Assembly (NCBI GenBank): GCA_030951025.1
Contig: JAUZQK010000109.1
Location: 1-36,055 of the forward strand
Source: Mariprofundus sp.
GTDB lineage: Bacteria > Pseudomonadota > Zetaproteobacteria > Mariprofundales > Mariprofundaceae
Reading direction: 5' to 3'
DNA length: 36,055 nucleotides
The notes beneath the pieces were generated by a model. The model made no database searches, was not told the DNA's origin, and saw only the letters and a list, made by a program, of their open reading frames with translations. The position numbers and the translations under genes were made by a program. Position 1 is the first letter of the stretch. The number at the start of each line of letters is the position of its first letter. This document shows, in pieces, positions 11,461-19,526 of the stretch.

Positions 11461-12489
11461 ATGACATCCACAAATAAGACATCCACAGATAAGATTTCCA
11501 CAGATATGACATCCACAGATAAGACTGCCACAGATCCGACCACTCCGACTGCTCCATTCGTATTCCTATTCCCCGGTCAGGGCTCACAATCCAAAGGCAT
11601 GCTTGATGCATTTGATGACAGCGCCGTAGTACAACAAACCCTGCAAGAGGCTTCCGATGCATTGGGCTATGATATGGCTGCATTGATTCGTGATGATGCC
11701 GATAATCAACTGGCTCAAACTGAATACACCCAGCCTGCATTATTGACTGCTTCAACAGCTGTATTACGTTTATGGCAAGAGCTTGGTGGAGCAACACCCG
11801 CGCAAGTCGCAGGCCATTCTCTCGGTGAATATTCCGCCCTCGTTGCAGCTGGATCGCTTGATTTCACCGATGCAGTACAACTGGTGGCCTTTCGTGGCAA
11901 GGCCATGACTGAAGCCGTACCTGCAGGTATCGGCAGCATGGCCGCCATCCTTGGCCTGTCCGATGAAAGCATTGAAGAGCTATGTGCAGAAGCCTCAGAT
12001 GAGAGCAACAAGGTATGGGCAGCCAATTACAATTGTCCGGGTCAATTGGTGGTGGCCGGACACACTGCGGCGGTTGAACGCTTGATGATCAATGCTAAAG
12101 CAGCTGGTGCAAAACGCACGCTACCGCTGGCGGTCAGCGCGCCATCACATACACCGCTAATGCAGCCTGCTGCCGATGCCATGGCGGCTCGCTTGATGGA
12201 AATCACCATTCAATCGCCAACCATCCCGGTCTGGGGCAATGCCAATGCCAGCCCCGAGCAGGATGTGCAGAATATTCGTCAGGCACTGGTTGCCCAGCTG
12301 ATATCACCTGTGCGCTGGACTGAGACCATTCAAAAACTGGCTGCTGGCGGTATCACGCAAGCGGTTGAAATGGGGCCTGGCAAAGTCTTATCCGGCCTGG
12401 TTCGACGCATTGAGCGCAATATGACGGTCGGAGTGAGCATCAATCCAGATCAGTTGCAGACAAGCTTAAACACAATTGCAGGGGAGTAA
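11461..12489 (+). CDS. fabD: Malonyl-CoA:ACP transacylase
   Basis: FabD moves malonyl from CoA to ACP. The 342-residue product has FPGQGSQ at 38-43, nucleophile S120 in GHSLGEYSAL and H230 in SAPSHTPL. The first 30 or so residues are a Thr/Ser/Asp/Lys low-complexity tail (TSTDK-type repeats), absent from typical FabD, which starts about two residues before FVFPGQG. The ATG at 11461 has AGGA at 11450-11453 with 7-base spacing, so the repeat is likely translated. The next in-frame ATG (11506) lies inside the repeat and has no ribosome site. Confidence 0.95.
   Translation: MTSTNKTSTDKISTDMTSTDKTATDPTTPTAPFVFLFPGQGSQSKGMLDAFDDSAVVQQTLQEASDALGYDMAALIRDDADNQLAQTEYTQPALLTASTAVLRLWQELGGATPAQVAGHSLGEYSALVAAGSLDFTDAVQLVAFRGKAMTEAVPAGIGSMAAILGLSDESIEELCAEASDESNKVWAANYNCPGQLVVAGHTAAVERLMINAKAAGAKRTLPLAVSAPSHTPLMQPAADAMAARLMEITIQSPTIPVWGNANASPEQDVQNIRQALVAQLISPVRWTETIQKLAAGGITQAVEMGPGKVLSGLVRRIERNMTVGVSINPDQLQTSLNTIAGE
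11464..11538 (+). repeat. Five-copy 15-base tandem repeat inside fabD
   Basis: Five adjacent 15-base units begin at 11464, 11479, 11494, 11509 and 11524. The core is ACATCCACAGATAAG; copies 2 and 4 are identical and the others differ by a few bases. Each unit encodes a pentapeptide: TSTNK, TSTDK, ISTDM, TSTDK, TATDP. The 15-base period keeps the frame when copies are gained or lost. Confidence 0.9.
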
Positions 12490-12492
12490 GTC

Positions 12493-13233
12493 ATGAGTGA
12501 TTCAAAAACAGCATTGGTCACCGGTGCCAGCCGTGGCATTGGTTTTGTCGTTGCCAGCACATTGGCTGAAGCAGGTTATAATTTGGCCATCTGTGGCACC
12601 CGCCAGGAAACCATCGATCAGGCCGCGACAAAAATCCGCGAGGCATCAGGCGTTGAAGTGTTGGCCAGCGCGGTGGATGTCTCCGATCGTGGGCAGATTC
12701 AAGCCTTTGTGCAGGAAACCGCCAAACACTTTGGCAAACTCGATGTATTGGTCAACAACGCCGGCATCACACGCGATAATCTGTCCATGCGCATGAAAGA
12801 AGATGAATGGAATGCGGTGATCGATACCAACTTAACATCCGTATTCAACGCCATGCAGGCAGCCATCAAGCCGATGATGCGTGCGCGTGGTGGTCGCATC
12901 ATCAATATCTCATCGGTAGTAGCAGGCATGGGCAATCCGGGTCAGCTCAATTACTGTGCCAGCAAGGGCGGTGTGGAAGCCATGACCCGTTCGTTGGCGC
13001 GTGAAATCGGTTCACGCAACATCACCGTCAATGCCGTTGCACCGGGCTTCATTGCCACCGACATGACCGCTGATCTGGGTGATGATGCACACGCCAAGCT
13101 CACCAGTCAGATTCCACTGGGCCGCTTGGGTGAGCCGAAAGATATTGCTGCCGCCGTTGCTTTTCTGGCCAGCGATGCTGCTGCTTATATTACTGGTCAG
13201 GTATTGCATGTGAATGGCGGCATGCACATGTAA
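12493..13233 (+). CDS. fabG: 3-oxoacyl-ACP reductase (FabG)
   Basis: FabG is the NADPH-dependent ketoreductase of the elongation cycle. The 246-residue SDR protein shows the nucleotide motif TGASRGIG, NNAG at 88-91 and the catalytic set N113, S141, Y154 and K158 (YCASK). The C-terminus VNGGMHM is typical. GGGGAG lies 8 bases before the ATG, and fabD ends 3 bases upstream. Its place between fabD and acpP supports the assignment over other SDR enzymes. Confidence 0.95.
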   Translation: MSDSKTALVTGASRGIGFVVASTLAEAGYNLAICGTRQETIDQAATKIREASGVEVLASAVDVSDRGQIQAFVQETAKHFGKLDVLVNNAGITRDNLSMRMKEDEWNAVIDTNLTSVFNAMQAAIKPMMRARGGRIINISSVVAGMGNPGQLNYCASKGGVEAMTRSLAREIGSRNITVNAVAPGFIATDMTADLGDDAHAKLTSQIPLGRLGEPKDIAAAVAFLASDAAAYITGQVLHVNGGMHM

Positions 13234-13326
13234 CAGCCCGTTAAACCTGGTCTCAAGCTTGCGTGGCGCTTGTCTGAACAAAGACCTTATGATAGAAGCC
13301 GCACTACAAAAATTTCGGGAGGACTT

Positions 13327-13566
13327 ATGTCTGCAGAAATCGAAGCTAAAATTATTAAAATCGTATCCGATCAGTTGAATGTTGATGAAGGTGAAATCAG
13401 CCCTGACTCTTCTTTTGTTGATGATCTCGGTGCTGATTCATTGGATACAGTTGAACTGGTCATGGCATTTGAAGAAGAATTCGGTGTTGAAATTCCAGAT
13501 GAAGATGCTGAAGGCATCCAGAGCGTTCAGAACGCTATCGACTACGTCGCAGCTAAAGCTGAATAA
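13327..13566 (+). CDS. acpP: Acyl carrier protein
   Basis: This is a 79-residue, strongly acidic carrier protein. The phosphopantetheine attachment site is S38 in [14 protein letters not shown] chose ATG 13327, preceded by GGGAGGA, over the open upstream frame at 13270, because MSAEIEAKI is the normal start. A 93-base gap after fabG may hold a promoter for high ACP output, but I see no clear one. The stop codon abuts the fabF start with no bases between. Confidence 0.97.
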   Translation: MSAEIEAKIIKIVSDQLNVDEGEISPDSSFVDDLGADSLDTVELVMAFEEEFGVEIPDEDAEGIQSVQNAIDYVAAKAE

Positions 13567-14811
13567 ATGAGCAAACGTGTTGTTGTCACGGGCGTTGGGC
13601 TGGTAACACCGCTCGGTACCGGGACAGATCTCACTTGGAATAATCTGATTGCCGGTAAATCAGGCATCGCCCGGATCAGTCACTTTGATGCAGTGGAAAC
13701 AGGCATGGCCTGTACCATTGCAGGCGAAGTGCTGGATTTTGAAGTGGGTGATTTCATCAATCGTAAAGATGCACGCAAAATGGATAAGTTTATCCAGTTT
13801 GGTGTGGCTGCATCATTGATGGCGCTAGAGCAATCGGGTTTAACCATCGATGATTCCAATGCTGAACGTGTTGGTGTTGCTGTTGGTGCAGGCATTGGTG
13901 GCCTGGTGACCATTGAGAAAACAATGCGTGCCTATCAAGCTGGTGGAGCACGCAAGATTTCACCGTTTTTCATCCCACAAACCATTATCAATATGACATC
14001 CGGCTGGGTATCTATGTTGAGTGGTGCCAAGGGGCCAAATGTTGCAACCGTAACGGCTTGCGCTACCGGTACCCATGCTATCGGTGATGCCTTTGAGATT
14101 ATTGCTCGCGGCGATGCCGATGCGATGATTGCTGGTGGTTCAGAAGCCTGTGTATGCGAACTCGGTGTCGGCGGCTTCTCGGCTGCACGTGCTTTATCGA
14201 CTCGCAATGATGAGCCTGAACGTGCGTCCCGCCCCTGGGATGCAGATCGTGATGGTTTTGTGATGGGTGAAGGTGGTGGTGTACTGGTGCTTGAATCGCT
14301 GGATTCTGCTCAGGCACGCGGGGCTGAAATTCTGGCTGAAGTGATTGGTTATGGCATGAGCGGTGACGCATTCCACATGACTACCCCATCACCACAAGGC
14401 GAGGGTGGTGGCCGCTGCATGAAAGCCGCTTTACATCGCGCTGGCATTAAGCCTGAAGATGTTGATTATATCAATGCCCACGGCACTTCAACACCGGCAG
14501 GTGATATTTGTGAAACACAGGGCATCAAATCTGTATTCGGTGATCATGCGAAGAAGTTGATGGTGTCATCAACAAAATCCATGACCGGTCATTTGCTCGG
14601 TGCAGCAGGTGGTATTGAAGCTGCATTTTCGGTACTTGCCTTGCATAACGGCATTATTCCACCAACCATCAATATGGATAATCAGGATCCTGAATGTGAT
14701 CTCGATTATGTACCGAACGAAGCACGTGATGCAGATATCAACATCGCAGTGTCCAATTCCTTTGGTTTCGGCGGCACCAATGCTACTGTCATCATGCGCA
14801 AGTTCGACTGA
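13567..14811 (+). CDS. fabF: 3-oxoacyl-ACP synthase II (FabF)
   Basis: FabF performs chain elongation by condensing acyl-ACP with malonyl-ACP. The 414-residue enzyme has the Cys-His-His set at C165 (TACATGTH), H305 (NAHGTSTP) and H342 (MTGHLLGAAGG). Cys-His-His separates it from FabH. It begins directly after the acpP stop (TAAATG), so translation is probably coupled. A strong terminator follows at 14876-14906. Confidence 0.96.
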   Translation: MSKRVVVTGVGLVTPLGTGTDLTWNNLIAGKSGIARISHFDAVETGMACTIAGEVLDFEVGDFINRKDARKMDKFIQFGVAASLMALEQSGLTIDDSNAERVGVAVGAGIGGLVTIEKTMRAYQAGGARKISPFFIPQTIINMTSGWVSMLSGAKGPNVATVTACATGTHAIGDAFEIIARGDADAMIAGGSEACVCELGVGGFSAARALSTRNDEPERASRPWDADRDGFVMGEGGGVLVLESLDSAQARGAEILAEVIGYGMSGDAFHMTTPSPQGEGGGRCMKAALHRAGIKPEDVDYINAHGTSTPAGDICETQGIKSVFGDHAKKLMVSSTKSMTGHLLGAAGGIEAAFSVLALHNGIIPPTINMDNQDPECDLDYVPNEARDADINIAVSNSFGFGGTNATVIMRKFD

Positions 14812-14836
14812 CCATCCGCGTTAAACATGCATTGAT

Positions 14837-16207
14837 GTGATTTTCCATGTCATCTCAAATGAAAAGATAAACAAGGGTCGTAAGTTTTCTGCTTACGGCC
14901 TTTTTTCATCTGCGCCTGCACAATTCTCCGCCCTACTTGAAAACCCCAATGGTGAAGGGAAACAATTCGTTGTCTCCAAACAGGGGCGCTCTGTTTCACT
15001 CGATCATGTATCACTGGATCAAACAGATGACGGCCTCGCCGCTGAACAGTTTTTCAAGCAATGGAAATCTGCCCTGCAAGCCCAACCGAGCGATTCACCG
15101 GCCATTCGCTGTCTGGCTTATGCAGCTTACGAAGCTGGGGCGCTGATTGAATCCCTGCCCCAGGCCAAAACCGATGTGCCGGGTCCCGTGTTGTGGACAC
15201 TATATCCCGATTTCTCCTTTTGCTTTGTTGATGATCACATTCATATTGCCGCCACAAACAATAAGACCCTGCAAGCAGCTCTGACATTACTCAACGCATC
15301 ACCCCCGCGTGCGGCCAAAACCGACAGCGCCTTCAATACAACAGCAATCACAGCCGCCGCCAGCGATGAGGATTACAAAGCTGCCGTCGAGCAGGTCAAG
15401 GCGTACATCACAGCCGGAGATGTATTTCAGGCCAATATTGCCCGCTTCTGGAGCACGCCATTTAACACAAGCGATTTACTCGCTTTGTATGATCAACTGC
15501 GTCAGGTCAATACAGCCCCCTTCTCATCCTTTGTTGATATTGATAGCGCAGCCGGACAGCTATACCTCATTTCTGCATCGCCAGAGCGCTTGTTTCGCCT
15601 GCATAGCAATGGCGAAGTCGATACAAGACCCATCGCAGGCACGAGAAGGCGCGATGCCGGCGATAAAGATGATTCATTACGGGCTGAGTTGTTATTATCG
15701 GAAAAAGAGCGTGCCGAACATATCATGCTGGTTGATCTCGAACGCAATGATTTGGGGCGTGTATGCAAACCCGGCAGTGTGGAAGTAAACGAACACATGG
15801 TGATCGAGCAATATGCCACAGTGCAACATATTGTATCCAATGTACGGGCCAATCTTGAGCCGGGGCGTGATGTGATTGACCTGTTCAAAGCCATGTTTCC
15901 CGGCGGCACCATCACCGGTTGTCCGAAAGTGCGCTGCATGGAGATTATCCACGAGCTAGAACACAATGCACGCGGCGCTTATACCGGCGGCTTGGGTTAT
16001 GTGGCCTGGGATGGCTCGGCTGACATGAATATATTAATCCGCAGCTTCTGGCATCACGATGATCAGCTACACTGGGCTGCCGGCGCAGGCATTGTGGCTG
16101 ATTCCGACGCTGAACATGAGCTCATTGAAACAGAACACAAAGCTGAAGGTTTATTGCGTGCTTTGTTCTCCGCAGATCAGAGAGCATCCAACAACAACAG
16201 CGCCTGA
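14837..16207 (+). CDS. pabB: Aminodeoxychorismate synthase component I-like (PabB)
   Basis: This 456-residue protein of the chorismate-utilising family probably makes 4-amino-4-deoxychorismate for folate, using ammonia from a glutaminase partner. Motifs are GDVFQANIARFW, RPIAGTRRR, HIMLVDLERNDLGRVC and GGTITGCPKVRCMEII. It is more PabB-like than TrpE-like, and a separate trpE lies at 31.3 kb. A267 occupies the position of the E. coli PabB active lysine. GTG 14837 is the only canonical start before the conserved region. It lacks a ribosome site, and the fab terminator lies inside its first 25 codons. An anthranilate or isochorismate role is not excluded. Confidence 0.75.
   Translation: MIFHVISNEKINKGRKFSAYGLFSSAPAQFSALLENPNGEGKQFVVSKQGRSVSLDHVSLDQTDDGLAAEQFFKQWKSALQAQPSDSPAIRCLAYAAYEAGALIESLPQAKTDVPGPVLWTLYPDFSFCFVDDHIHIAATNNKTLQAALTLLNASPPRAAKTDSAFNTTAITAAASDEDYKAAVEQVKAYITAGDVFQANIARFWSTPFNTSDLLALYDQLRQVNTAPFSSFVDIDSAAGQLYLISASPERLFRLHSNGEVDTRPIAGTRRRDAGDKDDSLRAELLLSEKERAEHIMLVDLERNDLGRVCKPGSVEVNEHMVIEQYATVQHIVSNVRANLEPGRDVIDLFKAMFPGGTITGCPKVRCMEIIHELEHNARGAYTGGLGYVAWDGSADMNILIRSFWHHDDQLHWAAGAGIVADSDAEHELIETEHKAEGLLRALFSADQRASNNNSA
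14876..14906 (+). terminator. Rho-independent terminator after fabF, inside the 5' end of pabB
   Basis: GGTCGTAAG (14876-14884) pairs over 9 positions (one G-T) with CTTACGGCC (14892-14900) across a 7-base loop. Six T residues (14901-14906) follow, and an A-rich stretch precedes. It lies 65 bases past fabF, but also within codons 14-24 of pabB if that gene starts at 14837. Confidence 0.85.
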
Positions 16208-16231
16208 AACAGGCCGTTAAACCCCTATCTC

Positions 16232-17164
16232 TCAATCGCTTAAAAGAAACTCCAACAAGGCCTTTTGCGCATGCAAACGATTCTCCGCCTGATCCCAAAC
16301 CACCGATTGCGCTCCATCAATCACCGCGCCTGAAACCTCTTCACCACGATGGGCGGGTAAACAATGCATGAACAACGCATCCGGATTGGCATGTGCCATG
16401 ACCCGTTCAGTCACACAGAAACCGGCAAAGGCTGTTTCACGCGCACTTTGCTCTGCTTCTTGCCCCATTGATGCCCACACATCTGTACTGACCAGATCGG
16501 CTTTATGTGCTGCCACAAGCGGGTCGTTTGATTTGCTAATATCAGCACCCAGCTCACGCGCTGCAGCCAATAGCTTTTCATCCGGCCGATAAGCTTTTGG
16601 ACAAGCGATTTTTAATTTGTAACCAAACGAAACCGCACCATTAATCCACGAATGCGCCATATTGTTGCCATCGCCAATCCAGGCCACGGTTTTGCCCTCA
16701 ATCGAGCCACGATGCTCTTCATAGGTGAGCACATCAGCTAAAATCTGACATGGGTGGGTCAAATCCGTTAAACCATTAATCACAGGCACCTTTGAGTGTT
16801 TAGCAAACTGCTGCAAGATATTGTGGCCGAATGTACGAATCATAATACCATCACACATACGCGATAATACCCGCGCGGAATCGGCAATCGGCTCACCACG
16901 CCCAAGCTGGGTGGTATCAGAATGCAAAAACAAAGCATGGCCACCGAGTTGGTACATGCCGACTTCAAACGAAACGCGGGTACGGGTGCTGGCCTTATCA
17001 AAAATCATGCCCAGGGTTTTGCCTTTCAACGGCTGATGCGATTCCCCCGCTTTGAGCTTGCGCTTGATGATCACGGCGCGATCCAGAATATGTCGCGCTT
17101 CCTCTTCACTTACGTCCAATAATGTTAAAAAATGTCTCATGCCCACAGTCTCATGCCCACTCAT
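16232..17164 (-). CDS. argF: Ornithine carbamoyltransferase
   Basis: It joins ornithine with carbamoyl phosphate to give citrulline in arginine synthesis. The 310-residue enzyme has the carbamoyl-phosphate motif S59-T-R-T-R63, HPCQILAD and the ornithine-site motif MHCLPAHRGEEV. Its ATG overlaps the argD stop (ATGA at 17164-17161). A GGGGGGAG in the end of argD supports this start over the internal M at 17140. It converges on pabB with a 24-base gap that has no visible terminator. Confidence 0.95.
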   Translation of the reverse strand: MSGHETVGMRHFLTLLDVSEEEARHILDRAVIIKRKLKAGESHQPLKGKTLGMIFDKASTRTRVSFEVGMYQLGGHALFLHSDTTQLGRGEPIADSARVLSRMCDGIMIRTFGHNILQQFAKHSKVPVINGLTDLTHPCQILADVLTYEEHRGSIEGKTVAWIGDGNNMAHSWINGAVSFGYKLKIACPKAYRPDEKLLAAARELGADISKSNDPLVAAHKADLVSTDVWASMGQEAEQSARETAFAGFCVTERVMAHANPDALFMHCLPAHRGEEVSGAVIDGAQSVVWDQAENRLHAQKALLEFLLSD

Positions 17165-18324
17165 CCGGTAACTCCCCCCAATACAGCGCCAACCGTAGCC
17201 AGTGCTTCATCCACTTCTTCTGCTGATACATTCAATGGCGGCAAGAAGCGTAACACATTCGGCCCTGCCATGAGTATCAATAAACCCTTTTCTCGGGCTG
17301 CAAGCATCAATGGTGCGGCTTCGATATGCAGCTCAACACCATTGAGCAAACCCTGCCCGCGCACATCCTTAATCACATCGTAACGTGATGCCAGCTCACG
17401 CAACCCTTGCCGCAGCTGTTCACCACGTTGTTTCACATTCGCCAGTAAGTTTTCTGACTCAATCTCTGCCAGCACGGTCAAGGCGGCCGCGCAGGAGAGA
17501 GGATTACCACCAAAGGTCGAACCGTGTGTGCCAGGGCCAAAGGCTGCCGCAACCTGATCACTGGCCAATAGCGCACCAATCGGCACACCACCGCCGAGAC
17601 CTTTCGCCAAGGTTAAAATATCCGGCCTGATACCCGCCAGCTCAAAAGCAAACATGCTACCACAGCGACCAATACCGGTTTGCACTTCATCCAGCATCAA
17701 CAAAATGCCATGCTCATCACAGAGCTGACGCACAGCTTGCAAATAGGATGCATCGGCAATATTGACACCACCCTCTCCCTGCAACGGCTCCAGCAAAACA
17801 GCTGCTGTCTGATCATTGATTGCCAGTTTGAGTGCTTCGATATCATTCAGCGGCACATGCGCAAAACCCGCCGGCAACGGATCAAAACCAATTTTAACTT
17901 TATCTTGGCCTGTGGCTGTCAAGGTTGATAATAAACGACCGTGAAACGATTGTGTGGCTGAAATCACCGTGCGTCTCTTCGAACCCTGATCATGAAAGTG
18001 CTTGCGCACCAACTTAATGCCTGCCTCATTGGCTTCAGCGCCTGAATTACAAAAGAAGGTCGCATTCAAGCCCGATAAATCGGCCAGTCGATCGGCCAGC
18101 TGTTGCTGTTTCGGAATATGAAACAGATTCGAGCAATGCAGCATTTCAGCCGCTTGCGCCGCCAGCGCCTTATTCATGGCTGGGTGTGCATGCCCCAGCG
18201 AATTTACCGCAATGCCCGCGATAAAGTCGAGATAGACTCGACCCTGATCATCCCACACGCGGCAACCTTTGCCGCGCACAAGCGTCAGCGGAAAACGTGC
18301 ATAGGTATTCATAATAGTGCTCAT
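17161..18324 (-). CDS. argD: Acetylornithine aminotransferase
   Basis: This PLP-dependent class III aminotransferase interconverts N-acetylglutamate semialdehyde and N-acetylornithine. The 387-residue protein has NSGAEANEAGIK, the DEVQTGIGR motif and the Schiff-base lysine in LTLAKGLGGGVPIGA. The adjacent coupled argF makes ArgD more likely than GabT or another relative; a succinyldiaminopimelate side activity is possible. Two of the three operator palindromes lie 119-187 bases upstream and could affect its transcription. No strong Shine-Dalgarno is seen before ATG 18324. Confidence 0.93.
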   Translation of the reverse strand: MSTIMNTYARFPLTLVRGKGCRVWDDQGRVYLDFIAGIAVNSLGHAHPAMNKALAAQAAEMLHCSNLFHIPKQQQLADRLADLSGLNATFFCNSGAEANEAGIKLVRKHFHDQGSKRRTVISATQSFHGRLLSTLTATGQDKVKIGFDPLPAGFAHVPLNDIEALKLAINDQTAAVLLEPLQGEGGVNIADASYLQAVRQLCDEHGILLMLDEVQTGIGRCGSMFAFELAGIRPDILTLAKGLGGGVPIGALLASDQVAAAFGPGTHGSTFGGNPLSCAAALTVLAEIESENLLANVKQRGEQLRQGLRELASRYDVIKDVRGQGLLNGVELHIEAAPLMLAAREKGLLILMAGPNVLRFLPPLNVSAEEVDEALATVGAVLGGVTG

Positions 18325-18442
18325 CGGCGAAGCCTAATTCAGCCAGACAATATGCGCTAGAAAAAGGCTGATCATTACAACGCTGCCATGACAAATCAAT
18401 CAATCTGCATTCCTCCAGCCCTGTGAACACACGCAAATCATC

Positions 18443-18462
18443 AGTCAATAAATACATTGACT
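18443..18462. promoter_or_regulatory. Operator palindrome 1
   Basis: AGTCAAT-N6-ATTGACT, the first of three identical-arm palindromes in the argD to Xre intergenic space. The 371-base gap (18325-18695) otherwise holds no gene I can support. Confidence 0.75.
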
Positions 18463-18491
18463 ATATTAGCTGGCTAAATTGGATAATTTCA

Positions 18492-18511
18492 AGTCAATGA
18501 ATTAATTGACT
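18492..18511. promoter_or_regulatory. Operator palindrome 2, overlapping a -35 box
   Basis: AGTCAAT-N6-ATTGACT, 49 bases from palindrome 1 (start to start). Its right arm contains TTGACT (18506-18511). That could be the -35 of a plus-strand promoter with an ATATAA or TATAAA -10 after 17-18 bases, so a bound repressor would block polymerase. Confidence 0.75.
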
Positions 18512-18650
18512 ATATCCGTAAGCTATGAATATAAAAGTCTTTAAATTAGCTTAACCCTTTCATTAACATAAAAACACAGCTACCGCCACCGCTCATATCG
18601 AGCTAAGCAAGTTGGTAGAAACAGAATAAAGTTGACCAATGGCGTGACAT

Positions 18651-18670
18651 AGTCAATATTTTGATTGACT
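18651..18670. promoter_or_regulatory. Operator palindrome 3 at the regulator start
   Basis: AGTCAAT-N6-ATTGACT. Symmetry extends outward to ACATAGTCAAT/ATTGACTATGT (18647-18674), 28 bases in all. It ends about 22 bases before the regulator ATG, which suggests autoregulation. Confidence 0.75.
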
Positions 18671-18695
18671 ATGTATGTGCTGATAAGGAGAAACC

Positions 18696-19301
18696 ATGAA
18701 ACGCTCAAGCGATGAGCCCGATTTATTGGAGTTTATGATCCATCCACCGAATGGATGGCTGCGCCATAAACGCGATAAACTCGGCATCACCGGCTCACAG
18801 CTTGCGGCCAAAATAGGCGTGAGCAAACAACGTATTTCAGCGCTTGAGAAAGCTGAACGCACAGGCGCAGCCAGTTTAAAAAGTATGCGCCAAGCCGCTG
18901 CCGCACTGGGATGCGATTTTGTTTATGCCCTATTGCCCAAGGGTAGTTTACAAACATCGCATCGCGCATCGGAGCTTCAGGTTTTCGATCCGCTAGAATG
19001 CATCCAATCCTCACAAGGCATGCGGCAACTCACACAACTGTGTCTAGCCTTTCACATTAAAAATTTGGGTCTGTATGGTTCTGCCGCACGTGATCAATTG
19101 CATGCCAATAGCGATATCAACCTGTTGGCTGAATTTCAACAGCCAGATCGTTCACCAGACATGAAACAAATCGAAGAACTGGAATTACAGTTCGGGCGAC
19201 TGTTCGGCCGCAAAACCACGCTTGCAAAGCAAGCCATTCTCGATGACCCCCAACAGGCAGATCATATCATGGCTGACTTAAAGCTAATTTACGCCAGTTA
19301 A
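18696..19301 (+). CDS. Xre-type HTH fused to a nucleotidyltransferase-like domain
   Basis: This is a 201-residue protein. Residues 20-85 form an Xre helix-turn-helix like the 'mobile mystery protein A' group (WLRHKRDKLGITGSQLAAKIGVS...CDFVYALLPKGSL). Residues 115-201 resemble a minimal nucleotidyltransferase (MNT): GLYGSAARD and NSDINLLAEF. The usual DxD metal pair reads D140-x-N142, so adenylyl or nucleotidyl transfer may be lost. AAGGAG lies before the ATG. Three palindromes upstream are the likely binding sites. No HEPN or Fic toxin partner is adjacent. It probably acts as a DNA-binding regulator; an antitoxin-like role is a guess. Confidence 0.7.
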   Translation: MKRSSDEPDLLEFMIHPPNGWLRHKRDKLGITGSQLAAKIGVSKQRISALEKAERTGAASLKSMRQAAAALGCDFVYALLPKGSLQTSHRASELQVFDPLECIQSSQGMRQLTQLCLAFHIKNLGLYGSAARDQLHANSDINLLAEFQQPDRSPDMKQIEELELQFGRLFGRKTTLAKQAILDDPQQADHIMADLKLIYAS

Positions 19302-19394
19302 TACATGTACTACGCGTGAGCCAAATCACATTCATGCAATGCCGACGCACTAAACTCCGCCCTATTAAGGGGAAAGCGTTCAACGGAGGAACAC

Positions 19395-19511
19395 ATGAAC
19401 ACTATATATCAACACGACGACGAACATCAGATCAAAAGCGATTCCATCCTCATTGCCGTGCAGATTTCCACAGCAATGATGGCATTGGCAGCTTTGGGCA
19501 TGCTCAATTAG
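19395..19511 (+). CDS. Small putative membrane peptide, 38 residues
   Basis: This tiny ORF starts at ATG 19395 with a strong GGAGG (19385-19389) at good spacing. The N-terminal half is polar and His/Asp-rich (YQHDDEHQIKSD). The C-terminal half, SILIAVQISTAMMALAALGML, is one hydrophobic segment long enough to span a membrane, and the protein ends 2 residues later. It lies 93 bases after the Xre/NTase gene and just before an inverted repeat. The family is unknown to me. The ribosome site and amphipathic layout are the only support. Confidence 0.5.
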   Translation: MNTIYQHDDEHQIKSDSILIAVQISTAMMALAALGMLN

Positions 19512-19526
19512 GCAATCAGCATAAAT

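Noticed and set aside
11464-11538. TCCACA-containing repeats as a possible DnaA-box cluster or origin
   Set aside because: Each copy differs from TTATCCACA at the first bases, spacing is a strict codon multiple, and the repeat is translated inside fabD.
18248-18457. A 69-codon minus-strand frame starting in operator 1 and overlapping the argD 5' end
   Set aside because: A GGAGG lies inside it, but no start is well placed for the full frame and the protein is unrecognised. Possible short leader, not supported enough to list.
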